This document shows, in pieces, positions 31,662 through 43,601 of a DNA stretch of 64,000 bases. Source of the DNA: Ulva prolifera (taxonomy: Eukaryota; Chlorophyta; Ulvophyceae; Ulvales; Ulvaceae); NCBI GenBank assembly GCA_023078555.1, contig CM041198.1, positions 7,053,836-7,117,835 on the forward strand, given 5' to 3'. Within the stretch, counting starts at the first letter, position 1. Every line of letters starts with the position of its first letter. Under the pieces are notes generated by a model. That model did not search any database, was not told the origin of the DNA, and saw only the letters and a list, made by a program, of their open reading frames with translations. A program made the position numbers and the translations under genes.

Positions 31662-34600
31662 CTGCAAACGCAAGCGTGGGGCATGACGGTGGCACGCACA
31701 GGCAGCAAGCATATGAAACAACGCAACAACATATACCAACATAAAAAATGATGCGCATTCGTGATGATGAGCTCAATACTTCATTTCTGCTCGGGCTTGT
31801 CAGTGCCTGATTGGTCATCAGGACTGATTTGTCTCAAATCTGGAAGAATCGGCAAGAGTTCAAACTGGCGATGGTCAACGCATGTACAGCATGCGTGTTA
31901 TGCCGCACAGGTTTCAGGCTCGCCTGAGGCGCAGTGGAGGGAACCAGGGCGATTAATGCACACCTGCGTCAGCAAAGCCGGGGATGCTCTGCACATTACT
32001 GGAGGAGGAGCCGGTGACAGTACACATCACAACTGCCGCATCCGCAGCTGGCGCGATCGAGCAGCCTGCACGGCACCGCAGCTCTCAGGCTGATAACAGC
32101 CAATTGTCGGCGGCCGGAGCACGCGGCGCGAGGCGTGCCGAGTTGTGCGGCTCGGATGGCCAGGCGACCCAAGACCCACGCTCGTACAAAACCCGTCCTG
32201 CTCCAACACTGGAGCGACGCTGCACAGAGCCGCGAACGGCTGCCGCCTTCAGGTTCACTGTCATGGGGCCCAAGATGGCGACAGGTACCTTTGGGTGTAC
32301 TGGCAAACCCCATATGCATGCGTTTATTGCCAGGAAAACGGACGTGTCTTCACCGTGCCTGCGGCTAGGGCATGTACACAATATGGTCTATTGAGGCTCC
32401 ACTTTAAATTTGTAGCTTTGGTGTGCTACGCAGGCCTAGCTACGGAGGGTGACATCTGTCCACAATGCATGGGCATGTGATCATGGCAGCGCAGGCAGGC
32501 ACCAGTGGTGGTGGTGCTCAGGCTGGGGGCTCAGGTTGGTGACGCCTAGGCGTCAGCTAGCGGCGGAGTTGTGCACATGCTGCAACAGTGGCAGTGAAGC
32601 GGTGCACGTGGCCAGGGGGGGCGCACCCAGTGCTGCAGCTAGCAGCACAGCTCCTGCTCTGCGGAAGCGGTGCTGGCCTGTGCTGCCATTTCCTTGCACA
32701 ACGCCACGGCGTACCATTGACTTTGCCATGTTGAGTGCTGTGTGCTGTGTTTGACCTGCAAACGGCCTCGTGGTCACTCCGGAACGGCCTGTGCGCTGCA
32801 GGCCGACATGCACGATAGGCATGGCACAGGCATGATGCAGGAACATCACAGGCGAATTCGAAGGGCTCACGGAAACAGAGCACCAGTGAATAGCTCTGGT
32901 GCCATGGCGTGAGGGGGAAGGGGCACAGGCGATCGGCGATCCGACATGTCGTTTCTGCGGCTCTGCCGGGAATTCATCCCGCAATTAATGCAAATTGAAT
33001 GTACAATTGCATCAGCCTGTCATGACAGGCCAATGCGATTGTGCGTGTTCACTAGAGAAATGTCAACTTGAAAGGAAACCCCCGCTGTCACCACTGGCAA
33101 CATGCTCGTGTGATCACTCCAGATGCTCGATGCACCACGCCTAGCTATGGGGCCTATAGGCGGGCCCCACTGGCAGGCAAATCGGTCAAGTCAGTCCAGG
33201 TTCAATGTTCTCCGTATGGACAGTTTACAACGGTGTGGGTGTGCGCACGCTCAAAGCAGCCGGCTCTCAAGCTTCAGTCTTGTCACAGTTTTTTTAAGTA
33301 AATTTGAAGTGATCCCGTGGAGCTTTGAGTTGGAGAGATCTAGGGTGCCTGTGGTCGATCTGGTGCCTGGAGATGTGCTGCAGGGGAAGACAAGGGAACG
33401 ACCAGCTGTGTGGGTTGGTGTGCTGGCAGGCTGCGGTGGTTGTTGCGACTGGAAGTGATGAAGAACAGCAGCACTGCTTCATGTATATATATGAATTCAC
33501 CCTCGCCAGCGCATCGAAGATATCTGGCATAAGCTGGTCGACGCTCTCAACTGCCTAGCGCGCCATGGTGGGCGCGGATGTCGGAACGGCCTGCCGGTGT
33601 ACATGTTCGAGTGTGAGCTCACTCGCGCTGGCATTGAACCGCGGGGACGGGGGGAACGTGCAGCCCGCGGCGCACATACATGCGCAGTTTGCAACAGTGC
33701 ACATGCATGCGGCTGGCGCCACATGTTTTACTTGCGTGTCAGTGCACGAACACGAACTTGCTGCATTCGCGTGGCGGCTGTGCAAAGCCGGCTTTGGCCT
33801 TCGCGAAGCTTCGAGAGGCTGCCATGTTCGAGTCGAAGATCTAGACGAATCTAACTCTGAATTCAGTTCAAAGTGTGAATCAAGGTTTGTGACAGGAGAG
33901 TTGCTGTATGGGGCTGTCGACAATTCAAGAATCTTGCAAATCCAGCCCAGCTAGCTACGCCGGACGGCCCAGGTGAGAGAGGTACACCTCTCACCAGAGC
34001 TACACCTGCCGCACGGGGATCCGCGTCTGGACTTTTCGATGGGTGCGATACAGAGCTCGAGGCGGGGACGGGCACTAACATGTTACAAACACGGCTCGAA
34101 ATCTCTCACGCATGAGCAGCGATTGGCATCGTGCCAGATCTGGAGTACCCTAGGCTGGTCCGCTTCTATGGATTCTTCAACCCTCACTGGTGTACTCACA
34201 AGATGAACGTTGTGCATCCCGGCGGGGTCGAGCTGTGCACATGCGGCGCTGTGAAACGGTGAACATCATGGCATGCATGTACGCACCGTGCACCACACCA
34301 TGAGGCCCCTTGCTTTGAGTTGTGCACATGCATGCGTTGCTTGGCAGTGCGTTCAGTGTCTGATCTTACGTCAGAATTCTGCCCCAGGTCCGGCCGCGGC
34401 CTGTATACACGCGTTTGGAACTAGTTGCGGCAGCTGTCACACCGAGAAGTCCTGCGCTGGGATGCACACCCATAGAAGGCATGCGCTGGTCGTGCCTGCG
34501 TGGGCCCCGAGGGGCTCGGCTGGGTGGTTAACCCAGCATCGCAACACAATTGTGTTGCGATGCTCGCTGTTCTCGCGGTGCTGCCCGCTTCCGAGTCGCC

Positions 34601-34894
34601 GCCTTTTCCTTGTAGCACCTAGAGCTGTGTACATGTGAACCCTACCGAGGTCTTCTCGTGAGCCACTCTTCGTTCACAGTTCTAGGCACGTGTGCAACAA
34701 GCTGCTTGCTTGGTGCCCGTCCACCCTCTTCCACAATTGCGATGTTCGTGTGCAGTGCTCACACAGTGCTCACACTGTGCACGTGCTTGTGTGATCACGA
34801 CTTCAGTGGGAAATTTTGCCTGGAGCCCACAGGGTCGATCGATCGGTGAGAAGCGTTACTGTGTCGCTCAGTAGTACTTGCAGCACGATCGGGA
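31662..34894. other. Largely non-coding; possible upstream exons
   Basis: No full gene is supported. On the minus strand 33545-33497 reads ESVDQLMPDIFDALAR between AG and GT sites, and an exon ending FNASA at a GTGAGC donor near 33628 could splice to it in frame. These might be first exons of the alanine-rich gene but the link is not shown. Confidence 0.3.
34535..34564. repeat. 30-bp perfect palindrome
   Basis: Arms read AGCATCGCAACACAA, centred on AATT. No gene context is evident. Confidence 0.9.
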
Positions 34895-35274
34895 TTGTAC
34901 ACGTGTCACGCGAGCCCGTCGACGGATCCGAAGTCGCTCGCACTCGCTCGCCAAACACCCGAGTATGGCAAACTTGCAGCTGACATGCATGACTCGCTGG
35001 TGACGCGGCCACACGGCCTCGGCGGCTCCGAAACTGGCGGCCGTGGCAGGACTGTCCAAGTGCTGCAGGATCATAGATGCCGGCGCATCGCATTGCCTGA
35101 GCCTTGCCAGGCCTGAGGTGTGAGTTAATATTAATGAATTGTCGTGCGCTCCCAAGCGCACATTCCAGGGGGCGTCCATATGAGCCTCTGACATCCCCCG
35201 GCATACGCATAGTGTGGCAGATACGCTGCGACTTTTGTAGGGGGCCCCATGGAAGCTGCAGCGGGAGGAAAGGA

Positions 35275-35297
35275 GGGGGGGGGGGGGGGGGGGGGGG
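35275..35297 (+). repeat. Poly-G tract, 23 nt
   Basis: A G run flanked by further purine-rich sequence (GGAGGAAAGGA and GAGAGGGGG). Confidence 0.9.
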
Positions 35298-35336
35298 AGA
35301 GGGGGAATCACTGACATCCGGCATCCGGCAATCGCG

Positions 35337-35407
35337 TGCAGCGTTTTGCAGCGTTTTGCAGTGTGCAGCGTTTTGCAGCGTTTTGCAGCGTTTTGCAGCG
35401 TGCAGCG
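35337..35407. repeat. Degenerate GCAGCGTTTT tandem repeat
   Basis: About seven imperfect copies of a 9-10-bp unit. It produces misleading open frames of Ala/Phe/Val or Cys/Lys/Thr on both strands. Confidence 0.85.
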
Positions 35408-36165
35408 GTGGCACCCGGCAGTCGCGTGCAGCGTTTGCGGAAAGGTCAGCTGCAGGAGACAACATTGTGCGCAATGGGCTTGGATTGTGGGCCAATTTGT
35501 GGCAGCGGTACCGTTGATCGCATCAGCGCGGCCAGATCTGTCTAGACGTTGCAGGCCCAAATATGTGCACAAGACCAAAGATGAGGAGGCAGGTAGAACA
35601 GCGGGAAAAGACGTGCACACATGTGCAAGCCTGCATCGGCTGTGGCTGCATCGAGAGATATCTCTGTCAAGTGCAGAGCACTAAGTGGTTAAGGATATCT
35701 GCAAATCCGACATTGACTGGACTACGGCACCGCGATGACTCAGATGGTCATTGAATTCACACTTGCGTTTGGTACTGATATGCGAGGGCGGATCTGCCTG
35801 CCAGATCCACTGCAATGGTACGGAAGCGTAGATGAGTACAGGCAAACACAGTACAGGGAACTCTTGTGAAGCGGCTCCCACATGCATGCATTGCAGTGCA
35901 TTCGTTCGACACCTGGCTGACCCGGGACTCAGCAGCGTGACCGTCGGTGTGCTTTAGAGCTGGCGAGCGCAAAACCATGTCAGTGTCGACTTGACCCTGG
36001 CCAGAGGCATCGATCGACCAATGATATCATTGACAATAACAGCGAGGGCGACTTCGTGACAAGATGTCCGTACAAGGCCGAAGCTCGCACTGCAGTGGAT
36101 GACGCCCGTGGCCATGCACACTCTCACCGCGGGCAGGGTTGTGGGGGCGCACTTCAGGTGAGGAC

Positions 36166-36268
36166 GTGTTGAGGAGTCGCTTTTCAGCATTTCCAGGTCT
36201 TCCACCCAGGAATTAGACCTGAATATTCGGAATTGTTACATATGATCGGGACCGACGACCCAACACTG
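36166..36268. mobile_element. hAT-type MITE copy 2
   Basis: Flanked by the 8-bp duplication GTGAGGAC (36158-36165 and 36269-36276). The right end CGACGACCCAACACTG is intact, the left end is slightly eroded (GTGTTGAGGAGTCGC). The interior carries the family core AATTAGACCTGAATATTCGG. Confidence 0.85.
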
Positions 36269-36917
36269 GTGAGGACGTGTTGCTGCAGACAAAGCTGTGA
36301 ATGCGTGTCTCAAGCCCTCTCCATCCCAGCGACCGGCGTCTGCAGCAACCAGCTGGCATGCCGATAGGGGCCCCCGGAATGGGGGTTCGAACGGACGTGA
36401 CACACCAGCTGGCCATGGCGTGATTTATGGGTGATGCTATCGATTGGCTGTGGGAACTGTGTCCGTGTCACACACGTCAGCTGCGTAAGGACACACGATT
36501 CGGAGCAGGTCCTGCACTTCGTCTACCAGGGGGTTGCACAAGAGCTCATCAGCTAAGCATGACTCAGCCTCGGAGGTGCATGCCACATTCGTGCATGTTC
36601 ATGCAACGGTCACAATGCAGTTGGCATTGCCGTCCTGGCCATTCGGGTTTGCCAAGGCCTACGCTTAGGCCCAGCTGATTAGGATTTAACGTGTGCATTT
36701 CCTTCCATCCAGGGGCATCCACTGTGTCTCTGGATGGTGCTCTTCGTAGCCAGTTTTGTCGGTGTCAGTCACCATCGTCAGTAACTGTAGGTACTTCTTC
36801 ATGGTTTCAAGGGTCTCAAGTGTTTCGATGAGTTTGAAGATTTTCGAGGTGTTAAGGAGCTCGCAAGCGACGGCTGTCTTGGGGACCAGGAATGCAGAGT
36901 CGGCCTTATAATGTATA

Positions 36918-36972
36918 CCAACACTGGCTGGCAGGCACAAGGGCCTGCCAGGTGCCTGCAAGCCAGTGTTGG
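36918..36972. repeat. 55-bp inverted repeat with MITE-like tips
   Basis: Arms CCAACACTGGCTGGCAGGCAC and its mirror (one mismatch) around a 13-nt centre. The outer words CCAACACTG/CAGTGTTGG equal the terminal words of the hAT-type MITE family turned outwards. A SINE 3' tail remnant follows at 36981. Confidence 0.7.
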
Positions 36973-36980
36973 GACGACCA

Positions 36981-37000
36981 TTCAGATTTACTTTACTTTG
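36981..37000 (+). repeat. SINE 3' tail remnant
   Basis: Matches the last 20 bases of the SINEs at 27460 and 42090 (TTCAGATTTACTTTACTTTG) with no body attached. Confidence 0.5.
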
Positions 37001-38172
37001 ACCATGATCATCGGGCCTGCCAACATAGAGCAGTCTCAAACGACCAAGTCAAACTTCTCGACAGCCGCCCTGATCTAGCGGCAAGGCGATTCAAAATTGC
37101 TGCAGACCAGGTGCTGAGAGACACTGCCTCGACCGAGGTCAGGTTGTACTCTGCGAACTTTCAAGAGGACTTCTCGACACCAGACAGACGATAGGGATCT
37201 TGTTGAACGTACAGGCCTTTGCATGCTATGACATGCACTCGCAAGGTGTGAGAACTCCAGGTGTCCGTTTGGTCACAGTTCAGAGTTCTCCATCGTGGCA
37301 TACCTGACGTGCAAGCGAGGTGGGGTGTTGACAACATAGCTGAGGGGGCTTCACACCTTATGGCCTGCAGGCACCTTGGCAAGGTGCAGCAGAGGCAGCC
37401 ATCGCATCCTGAATTTCTAGCTCGATGCATCTTTGTTGCAGGCAAATGGGGGGGGGGGGGGGGCTGGTCGTGCTCGCCGCAGGCTCGCTCCCGCATGAAA
37501 GATTGTATGGCACTCGCAGTAGCGCAGGCAAGGCTAAAGCACATCATCGTGAAGAAGAAGCCTGTTCGGAATTAGGTTCATGTACATATATCTATGGGCC
37601 TCAGCGGTGCCGTACTGGGACGAATATTCGCTGCTGTCACTCCAATAACAGTGATGGACGTCGGGCGCGCGCGTCTGCGATCAAGGCTCAGGTGACAGAC
37701 TCGAGTGTTTCAAAGAAGCGCAACTATCCTGTGCGATAGGATGTTCACGCTGGTCTTCCTTGAGCGCTGAATTACCTGTGTGATTGGATCTTTAGCGACG
37801 ACGTGCCACTTCTGTGCGGACTCCCGTATGCATGGACAGGAGCGCTGTTTGACACAGACCACATCCCGCTGCCAGATTTCAAATTGAGTCGCTGCTAGAG
37901 ATGATATGCTATGTTGTAGTTTCAGCCTGATTATCGGCCTTCGATCGTGCAAAGCCTCAACGTGGCCACGAACACAAAGCCACATCAGAACGGATCACAA
38001 TCACCACAAGGCCCTGCACTAGACTACACTGCCAACGCTACACAATCTGCCCGCACGAGCCACCTGCTACCGCTGTCTCCGTAGCCTTGTCATGTACACG
38101 TCGCGATCAGACGCACGACACACTCGCCGCCAGGCCAACATCCAGTCCCCCACGTTCGACCCCACCAACCCA
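37001..38172. other. Intergenic DNA
   Basis: Nothing gene-like is supported. It contains a 16-nt G run at 37448-37463. Confidence 0.4.
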
Positions 38173-41100
38173 TCACTTGTCATAGTTCTCTGCGCCCCGC
38201 AGGCTGCCATCAGGCAGCTCCTTCCACCACGCCGGCAGGCTGTCGTACGGCACATCTGTGCTCGGCTTGCCCTGCAGCTTGTTGACAAAGTTGGTGATGC
38301 GCAGCACGACTGGGTTGATTGCGATATCCCATATCCCGGGGTTGCCTGCGGCACGCAGGAAGCCGGCGACCGCTACCTTCATCGTGCCGTTGGGCGTGTT
38401 GGAGTTGATGCGGTCCACGCAGTAGCCAACTGAGATGTACCTGCACCCGCCGCCCCACTCTGTGCATGCATGGCGTGACAGAAATGCCCACATTCGTTGA
38501 AGTGGGTGTGAGACACTGCACCTGCTCAGGGCCGTTGTCTGAGTGCAGACAAGCAAATGTTGGCAGTGTGTCGGCTGTTTCGTGCATATACAGACCAGCG
38601 CTGCCAGCAGTGGCCACGTTGCAAATGTGCGTCGTGACCACTGCTGGCAGCGTTGTCAACGGGTGTGGAGAACGTGTAGGGCGGTTTGGAGAGACGACGG
38701 CCACATGCCCTCGCCCCACACCGGTGGCCTGGTCAAGGCAGACCCAGGGCAACCTCCAGTCGACCGTGCAGCAGGCGTGCATGGTATGCGCACTTGACTT
38801 TGCGGTCAGGCGTCCAGATGATCGAGTTCGCCTCCGTGCCGTTCTGGATCTTGCCCCCCGTCGGCGCGATCGTGGTGCCGCCAAAGGTGAAGTTGCCGGT
38901 GTGCGTGCCGGTCGTCTGCGCGAAGAACCACACCCGGTACGGGTCCTGCATCGCAGCGCTGAGAGCCTCAGATCTCTAGAGATGCCGGGAGGTGCACCTG
39001 CCGCGTCACTGAGCACCAGTGTTGGGTCGTCCGGCCCGATCATATGTAACAATTCCGGACATTCAGGTCTAATTTCTGGGTGGCAGACCTGGAAATGCTG
39101 CAAAGTGACCCAACACTGCTGAGCACGCCCCTCTCACGTTCATGCCTGACACCACGTGAATGACGACGTCGTGTGTGCCACCATCGAGATCGCAGCTGAG
39201 CAGGAGCATCTCAGAGGTATCTGGGGTAGTCTTTGTGGAGATACCCGGACACGGGAGAGAATGCTTCAGATTACAGGCGCCAGCAGCATCACTGAGGGCT
39301 GTACATTTCGGAGCTTGGGGGGAATACGTTGTGTGGCGTGAACAACGGCAGCAATGCAGCGTGGACTAGATGGAGTGGCCAGGCGAACTCAGCCACATTT
39401 GTCGGCACTCGTGTCCGGACAAATGTGACTGATTTCAGGTCTAAACCAGCGAGTTCCAACGCAGTAGCTCGACTAGTCCGGTGTTGTGAGGCGGGGCCGC
39501 ACCGTGGGGTCGATGGAGTAGCCAAACGCGTTGGTCTTGATGTCTGGGAATGCATCAGGCACCTTGAAGCTGGAGAGGGCCTTGATGTACGTGTCCCTTG
39601 GCAACGGGCCGATCACTGCAGCAGCAATCGCGATGAGTACTGAGTCACTGCAGCAGCAATTGCGGTGAGTGCTGAGACACTGCAGCAGCAATTGCGGTGA
39701 GTGCTGAGACACTGCAGCAGCAATTGCGGTGAGTGCTGAGACAAATTGATGCACGGCTTGAGGCGCAGCTGGAGCTCTGTTGCCTCAGCGCACCGCGTGC
39801 GGCTCCCAGATGCGAGTACTGCTTCGCCAGCAGCTCTGCTATGTGAGTGCAAAAAAAATAAATTTTGTACTGCTAGACTCATTGACCTAGCTACTCGTAC
39901 CCTAGTACCGGTGTTTTGTGGGTGCTCAGAGCTAGCTGCATGGACAAATCCGTTCACGGGGCCGAGCACCGTCGCCATGATGCTACAGCTGCCATGTTTT
40001 GGGCTCATGGTGGCGTTGGTCGCTACCAAGCAGTATGGAGTCAAATGTTTGCCCCTTTGAAATCGACTCATCGCAAAACGGCACCGTGCTGTACAGAAAG
40101 ATGCACTGACACTGGTGAGAACAAGAGCCCAAGGTGGGATGAGGCCAGTGTGCTGTCGGGATGGGCTCGGGGAAGGTCACTGCAGCGTAATGTGCATATC
40201 GTTAGTGATCGTGAACGCAGGCACAGAAAGCGAGTGGCTAGTGCGAGCTGCTGGCTAGTTCTGGGGACCATTTACAGGTGCAAGCGTATCGGGATGACAG
40301 GGGATGGGTGCCCGAGTGATGGACAGACTGTAAGGCCGCTGAGCTGTTTTTTCTTTGTCAATGAAATACAGAAACAGGTAGTGTGTGTAGCGCACCGGGG
40401 CCACGAAAGATGAATTCATCGGACAGCATTGCCCCCTGGTCTGCACCCCCGAAGTCTGCTGCCACGAAGTCCTTCGTCAGCTGGATGAGCTCTTCCTCTG
40501 AGAGTTGCGCTGCCTCTGGTGAGGCCACCTGCAGCTACTGTGACATCGAGCAGCCGGATCAATCAACAGTGGCCTCACAAGAGCATCCGTGCAGTGCACC
40601 ACGGAGGGCACAACAGCTGCCAGATGGCTCTATCAGAACGTATGAAAATCTTGGACTATCGTGGCCAAGATCAGGGGGTATGAGGAGAAGATGTGGTCAG
40701 CACCATGTCAGTGCTGCCACTTACGGGCATGTAGCCTAATCGACAGGATATGACTCATATCATATGAGCATGTCATAACGGCCAGAACATGAATTACGTG
40801 CTGCTCGTGGACACATACGAGAACGTGAATTGTAGCTCAGGAGCAACATTCCACATTAAGCGAGCTGAGCCTCGAGTATGTCACATAGAGTTGAGTTGAT
40901 ACATGGGAAGCTGCGTTGCTATCAGTGCACAGCGATGAAGATGATGCTGAGAAACGATTGAAAAATGCTGTATGTAAGAAATTTCGCTCACGACATTGTC
41001 ATCAGTTGCTGTCGTGGAGCCTACACCAACAGGCTTGGAGCGACCTGGTCGCGCTTTGCTCGTGTGGAAGGTTTTGACCTCGCACAACTGCCTCGCACAG

Positions 41101-41577
41101 CTGTAATACTTATCGTATGGATATGATGACACATTCAGGTACTGTGCCCCAATGCCGATGTCAATGGGCATCCTGCATCCTGGTATACTTAGCTCACTAG
41201 TCCGGCTGGGCGGAGTTGGAGCGACGGAGATGAGTGCGTGAGCAAACCTTTCCAATTGACTGATTCTTATGCCGATGAGATACAAGCCATCACTATCTTA
41301 TTGATTGTTACGAACGCGGTCGTGAACCTTGCCGGATTGCAGTCGACACTTATCCGACACTCCTGCTGCTGGCCGGTCCATGGAGTGACCAAAACCACAC
41401 CTGTGACGCAGCATGAGCCACTATGGAGCTCCGCACGGTGCAAGGCTGTGCGTCGCTATCCATGCCTGGACGCGCGAGCGGTGATGGCGGGGGCAGGGCT
41501 GGAGCAGGTCTTGCTGCCACGTTTGCTCCAGCCCTCGCGACTGGGCGCGTAATGGTCGCGGAGCAAAACGACGCCAT
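38173..41577 (-). CDS. NTF2/SnoaL-like protein, putative plastid-targeted, gene 1
   Basis: Five exons: 41577-41401, 40528-40396, 39615-39503, 38945-38794, 38440-38173; total 843 nt, 280 residues. Exon 1 (MASFCSATITRPVARAGA start, Ala/Arg/Ser/Pro-rich, ending HAASQ) looks like a chloroplast transit peptide. The mature part has EEELIQLTKDFVAADFG, then FRGPVIGPLPRDTYIKAL created across a splice, AFPDIKTNAFGYSIDP, DPYRVWFFAQTTGTHTGNF and YISVGYCVDRINSNTPNG, ending LRGAENYDK. Alternating strands with an FRGP-VxGPL motif and a V-W-F-F-x-x-x-T-G-T-H-T-G strand resemble SnoaL-like NTF2-fold proteins of algae; I assign the fold, not a reaction. All splice phases agree with the paralogue at 44742. Intron 2 holds a 32-bp repeat that multiplies the acceptor, and a MITE lies in intron 3. 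Confidence 0.75.
39017..39118. mobile_element. hAT-type MITE copy 3 (102 bp)
   Basis: Ends CAGTGTTGGGTCG and GTGACCCAACACTG, flanked by the perfect 8-bp duplication CTGAGCAC (39009-39016 and 39119-39126). Inserted in an intron of NTF2-like gene 1, in the opposite orientation to copies 1, 2 and 4. Confidence 0.93.
39614..39741 (-). repeat. 32-bp tandem repeat carrying a splice acceptor, 4 copies
   Basis: Units begin CACTGCAGCAGCAATTGCGG. The first (39614-39645) is diverged and contains the true 3' splice site of NTF2-like gene 1 exon 3 (GCTGCTGCAG on the minus strand). The next three are identical and each repeats the same acceptor word. Confidence 0.9.
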
Positions 41578-41971
41578 ACTGAAATTTGAAATGGCAGCGG
41601 TGGCCCTACTGGTTCAAAGACCTGGGAATGCTCAAGTCGCAGAGGTGCTGTTGGATGTATCTGTGGCTGTTGCTGGCCTCACAACGATGTTCAATGCTCA
41701 AGAGTGGAGGTGCACGAGACGTTCATACCAGTGACGGCCTCTCCGCTATACCACTGATACGTTGTGTATGCTAGCGGAATGTGGCGCGCAATTTTTGCTT
41801 CGCATGGAATCTTCAGCATGGCTCTCTTGCGTCCACAAGTGACCGTGTGTACAGCCTAGGAGCCCCTCATGCATGTCACCTGCCGGTGCAGAGCCACATG
41901 TGGCCACATCTGACCTTCATTGCAGTCACCACGGGATTGTACAAACCATGTAGGTTACACTGATAGTTCTA

Positions 41972-42007
41972 CAGATGCGACGTCAGATGCGACGTCAGAT
42001 GCGACGT
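41972..42007. repeat. 12-bp tandem repeat, 3 copies
   Basis: Three copies of CAGATGCGACGT, just upstream of the second SINE. Confidence 0.9.
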
Positions 42008-42089
42008 GCAAGAGTATTCTGCCACCACTACCACAATCTCCCATTCTCCACAGCCTGACCAGTACCACTCCACAGAACTCTGGGAGATT

Positions 42090-42362
42090 GGGTCCAATGG
42101 GTTGAGGACGGATGAAAAGCTACCCCCTCCGGTTCAGGAGGTCGTGGGTTCGATTCTGCGTGCGCTTTGGGGAATCGAAACGGCCGTACGTGACGTCGGT
42201 ACCACCTCGCTTAGCACAGGAGGAGGCCCTGTGAGTTGCGTACGGTCGTCTCAGGGGGGTTTCCAGGTGGTTTACCCCTTCGGCATATGTGGCCCCGTAA
42301 ATTCGGAGTTGTCAATGTCCAATAGGATACGGCTCAGTCAATTCAGATTTACTTTACTTTAC
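42090..42362 (+). repeat. tRNA-like SINE, copy 2
   Basis: About 95% identical to 27460-27724, with an 8-bp insertion near GACGTCGGTACC. The B-box-like word GGGTTCGATTC starts near 42146 and the tail is TTTACTTTAC. Located between NTF2-like genes 1 and 2. Confidence 0.75.
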
Positions 42363-43402
42363 TCTGATAACGCCGATATCTCCTCATATGCATGAGGACC
42401 TCACTACCCCCACCGCGCGCGATCACTGTGCATATGCAAGAGGATTCTGCAGCCACTACCACTGCCTCATCCCAAAGCCTAGAGGATTCTGCTACCACTA
42501 CCACGATTTCTCTGCAGCCTGAAAACTATCTCTCCACAGCCTTCTCCCTGACATAGCTATATCTCTCAATACGCAAGAGGATTCCACTGCCACTACCACA
42601 AGCTCCATGTGTGCGCAAGACGAGTCTGCTACCACTGCACTACCACTCTCTTTCCGCAGCCTTGTCACACATGTGCACATCATGCTGTCAGGCATGCCAC
42701 CAGCTCGACTTCCAATCATCCCGTGTCAACCAGTCTGACACAAGCTTTCGCACCACCGTTTGATCACTTGGTGTAGGTCTCTGCACCGCGCAGGAGGCCA
42801 CCAGGCACCTCAGTCCACCATGCATGTGCCGGCAGGCTCTCGCCTGTGCTCGGTGTGTCCTGCACCTCCCCGACGGCCGCCACGTCAGCGCTCCGGCGAG
42901 GTCTAGTGCTAGCACCTCGGGCACACCACGCGGGCCTGCAGCCCAGGGTTGCCAACACAGTGCCCGCGCGGCACGCGGGAAGCCCGCGACAGCCACCGCC
43001 ATCGTGCCGTTGGGGGTGTTGGAGTTGATGCGGTTCGCGACGAGATGTACCTGCGCGCGCTAGCTGCCGCACGTGACACCTACCGCGCCATGCATGACAG
43101 AGATGCATACGTGCACCGAGCGCGGTTCGCCGCATCAGACTTTTCTTGGGGCTGAAATATGGACAGACTGCGCGAATCGGAGCTCTTATAACAGGAGCTG
43201 TTACAATCAATTGTAGGTGTGCCGCGCTGTGCACGCTGCGCACAATGGCCCTACATATGCCCGCATGCTGGCGACAATGGCATCATGTTGTCGGGGCACC
43301 ACGTGGGGGAGGTGCAGCGTCGTCTAGACGACGCGACACAGCTGCGAGCTCTACTAGTGGAAACCCTGTAGCAATGCGGCACCGGTGTGGAGATACCATC
43401 GC

Positions 43403-43600
43403 TGCGCCCAACCGCGGTGCGCCCAACCGCCCAACACTGGTGTGGAGCGGTGCGCCCAATGTGGAGCGGTGCGCCCAATGTGGAGCGGTGCGCCCAACCG
43501 CCCAACACTGGTGTGGAGCGGTGCGCCCAATGTGGAGCGGTGCGCCCAATGTGGAGCGGTGCGCCCAACCGCCCAACACTGGTGTGGAGCGCGCTCCACA
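43403..43600. repeat. 71-bp higher-order tandem array built from 19-bp units and MITE ends
   Basis: The word CCGCCCAACACTGG recurs at 43427, 43498 and 43569 (period 71), each followed by 19-bp units TGTGGAGCGGTGCGCCCAA. The junction CCCAACACTG-GTGTGGAG equals a MITE terminus followed by its target duplication, and the array ends in a palindrome with the intact MITE that starts at 43602. Confidence 0.88.
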
Positions 43601-43601
43601 C

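Larger units (their letters stand above)
34895..36157. other. Intergenic DNA with low-complexity block
   Basis: Contains the poly-G tract at 35275, the GTTTTGCAGC repeat block at 35337, and no supported gene. Confidence 0.4.

Noticed and set aside
30649-31686. 345-codon plus-strand ORF
   Set aside because: Antisense shadow of two phase-consistent exons of the alanine-rich gene; it has no domain.
38210-39103. 297-codon minus-strand ORF
   Set aside because: An alternative frame across an NTF2-like exon, its intron and a MITE; the real exons lie in other frames and match paralogues.
39614-39741. CRISPR-like array
   Set aside because: The 32-bp units are contiguous with no spacers and lie in a eukaryotic intron; it is a simple tandem repeat.
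41401-41577. Stand-alone small gene
   Set aside because: The frame ends at a GT donor in phase 0 matching exon 2 of NTF2-like gene 1, and gene 3 has a transit-like exon at the same relative place.
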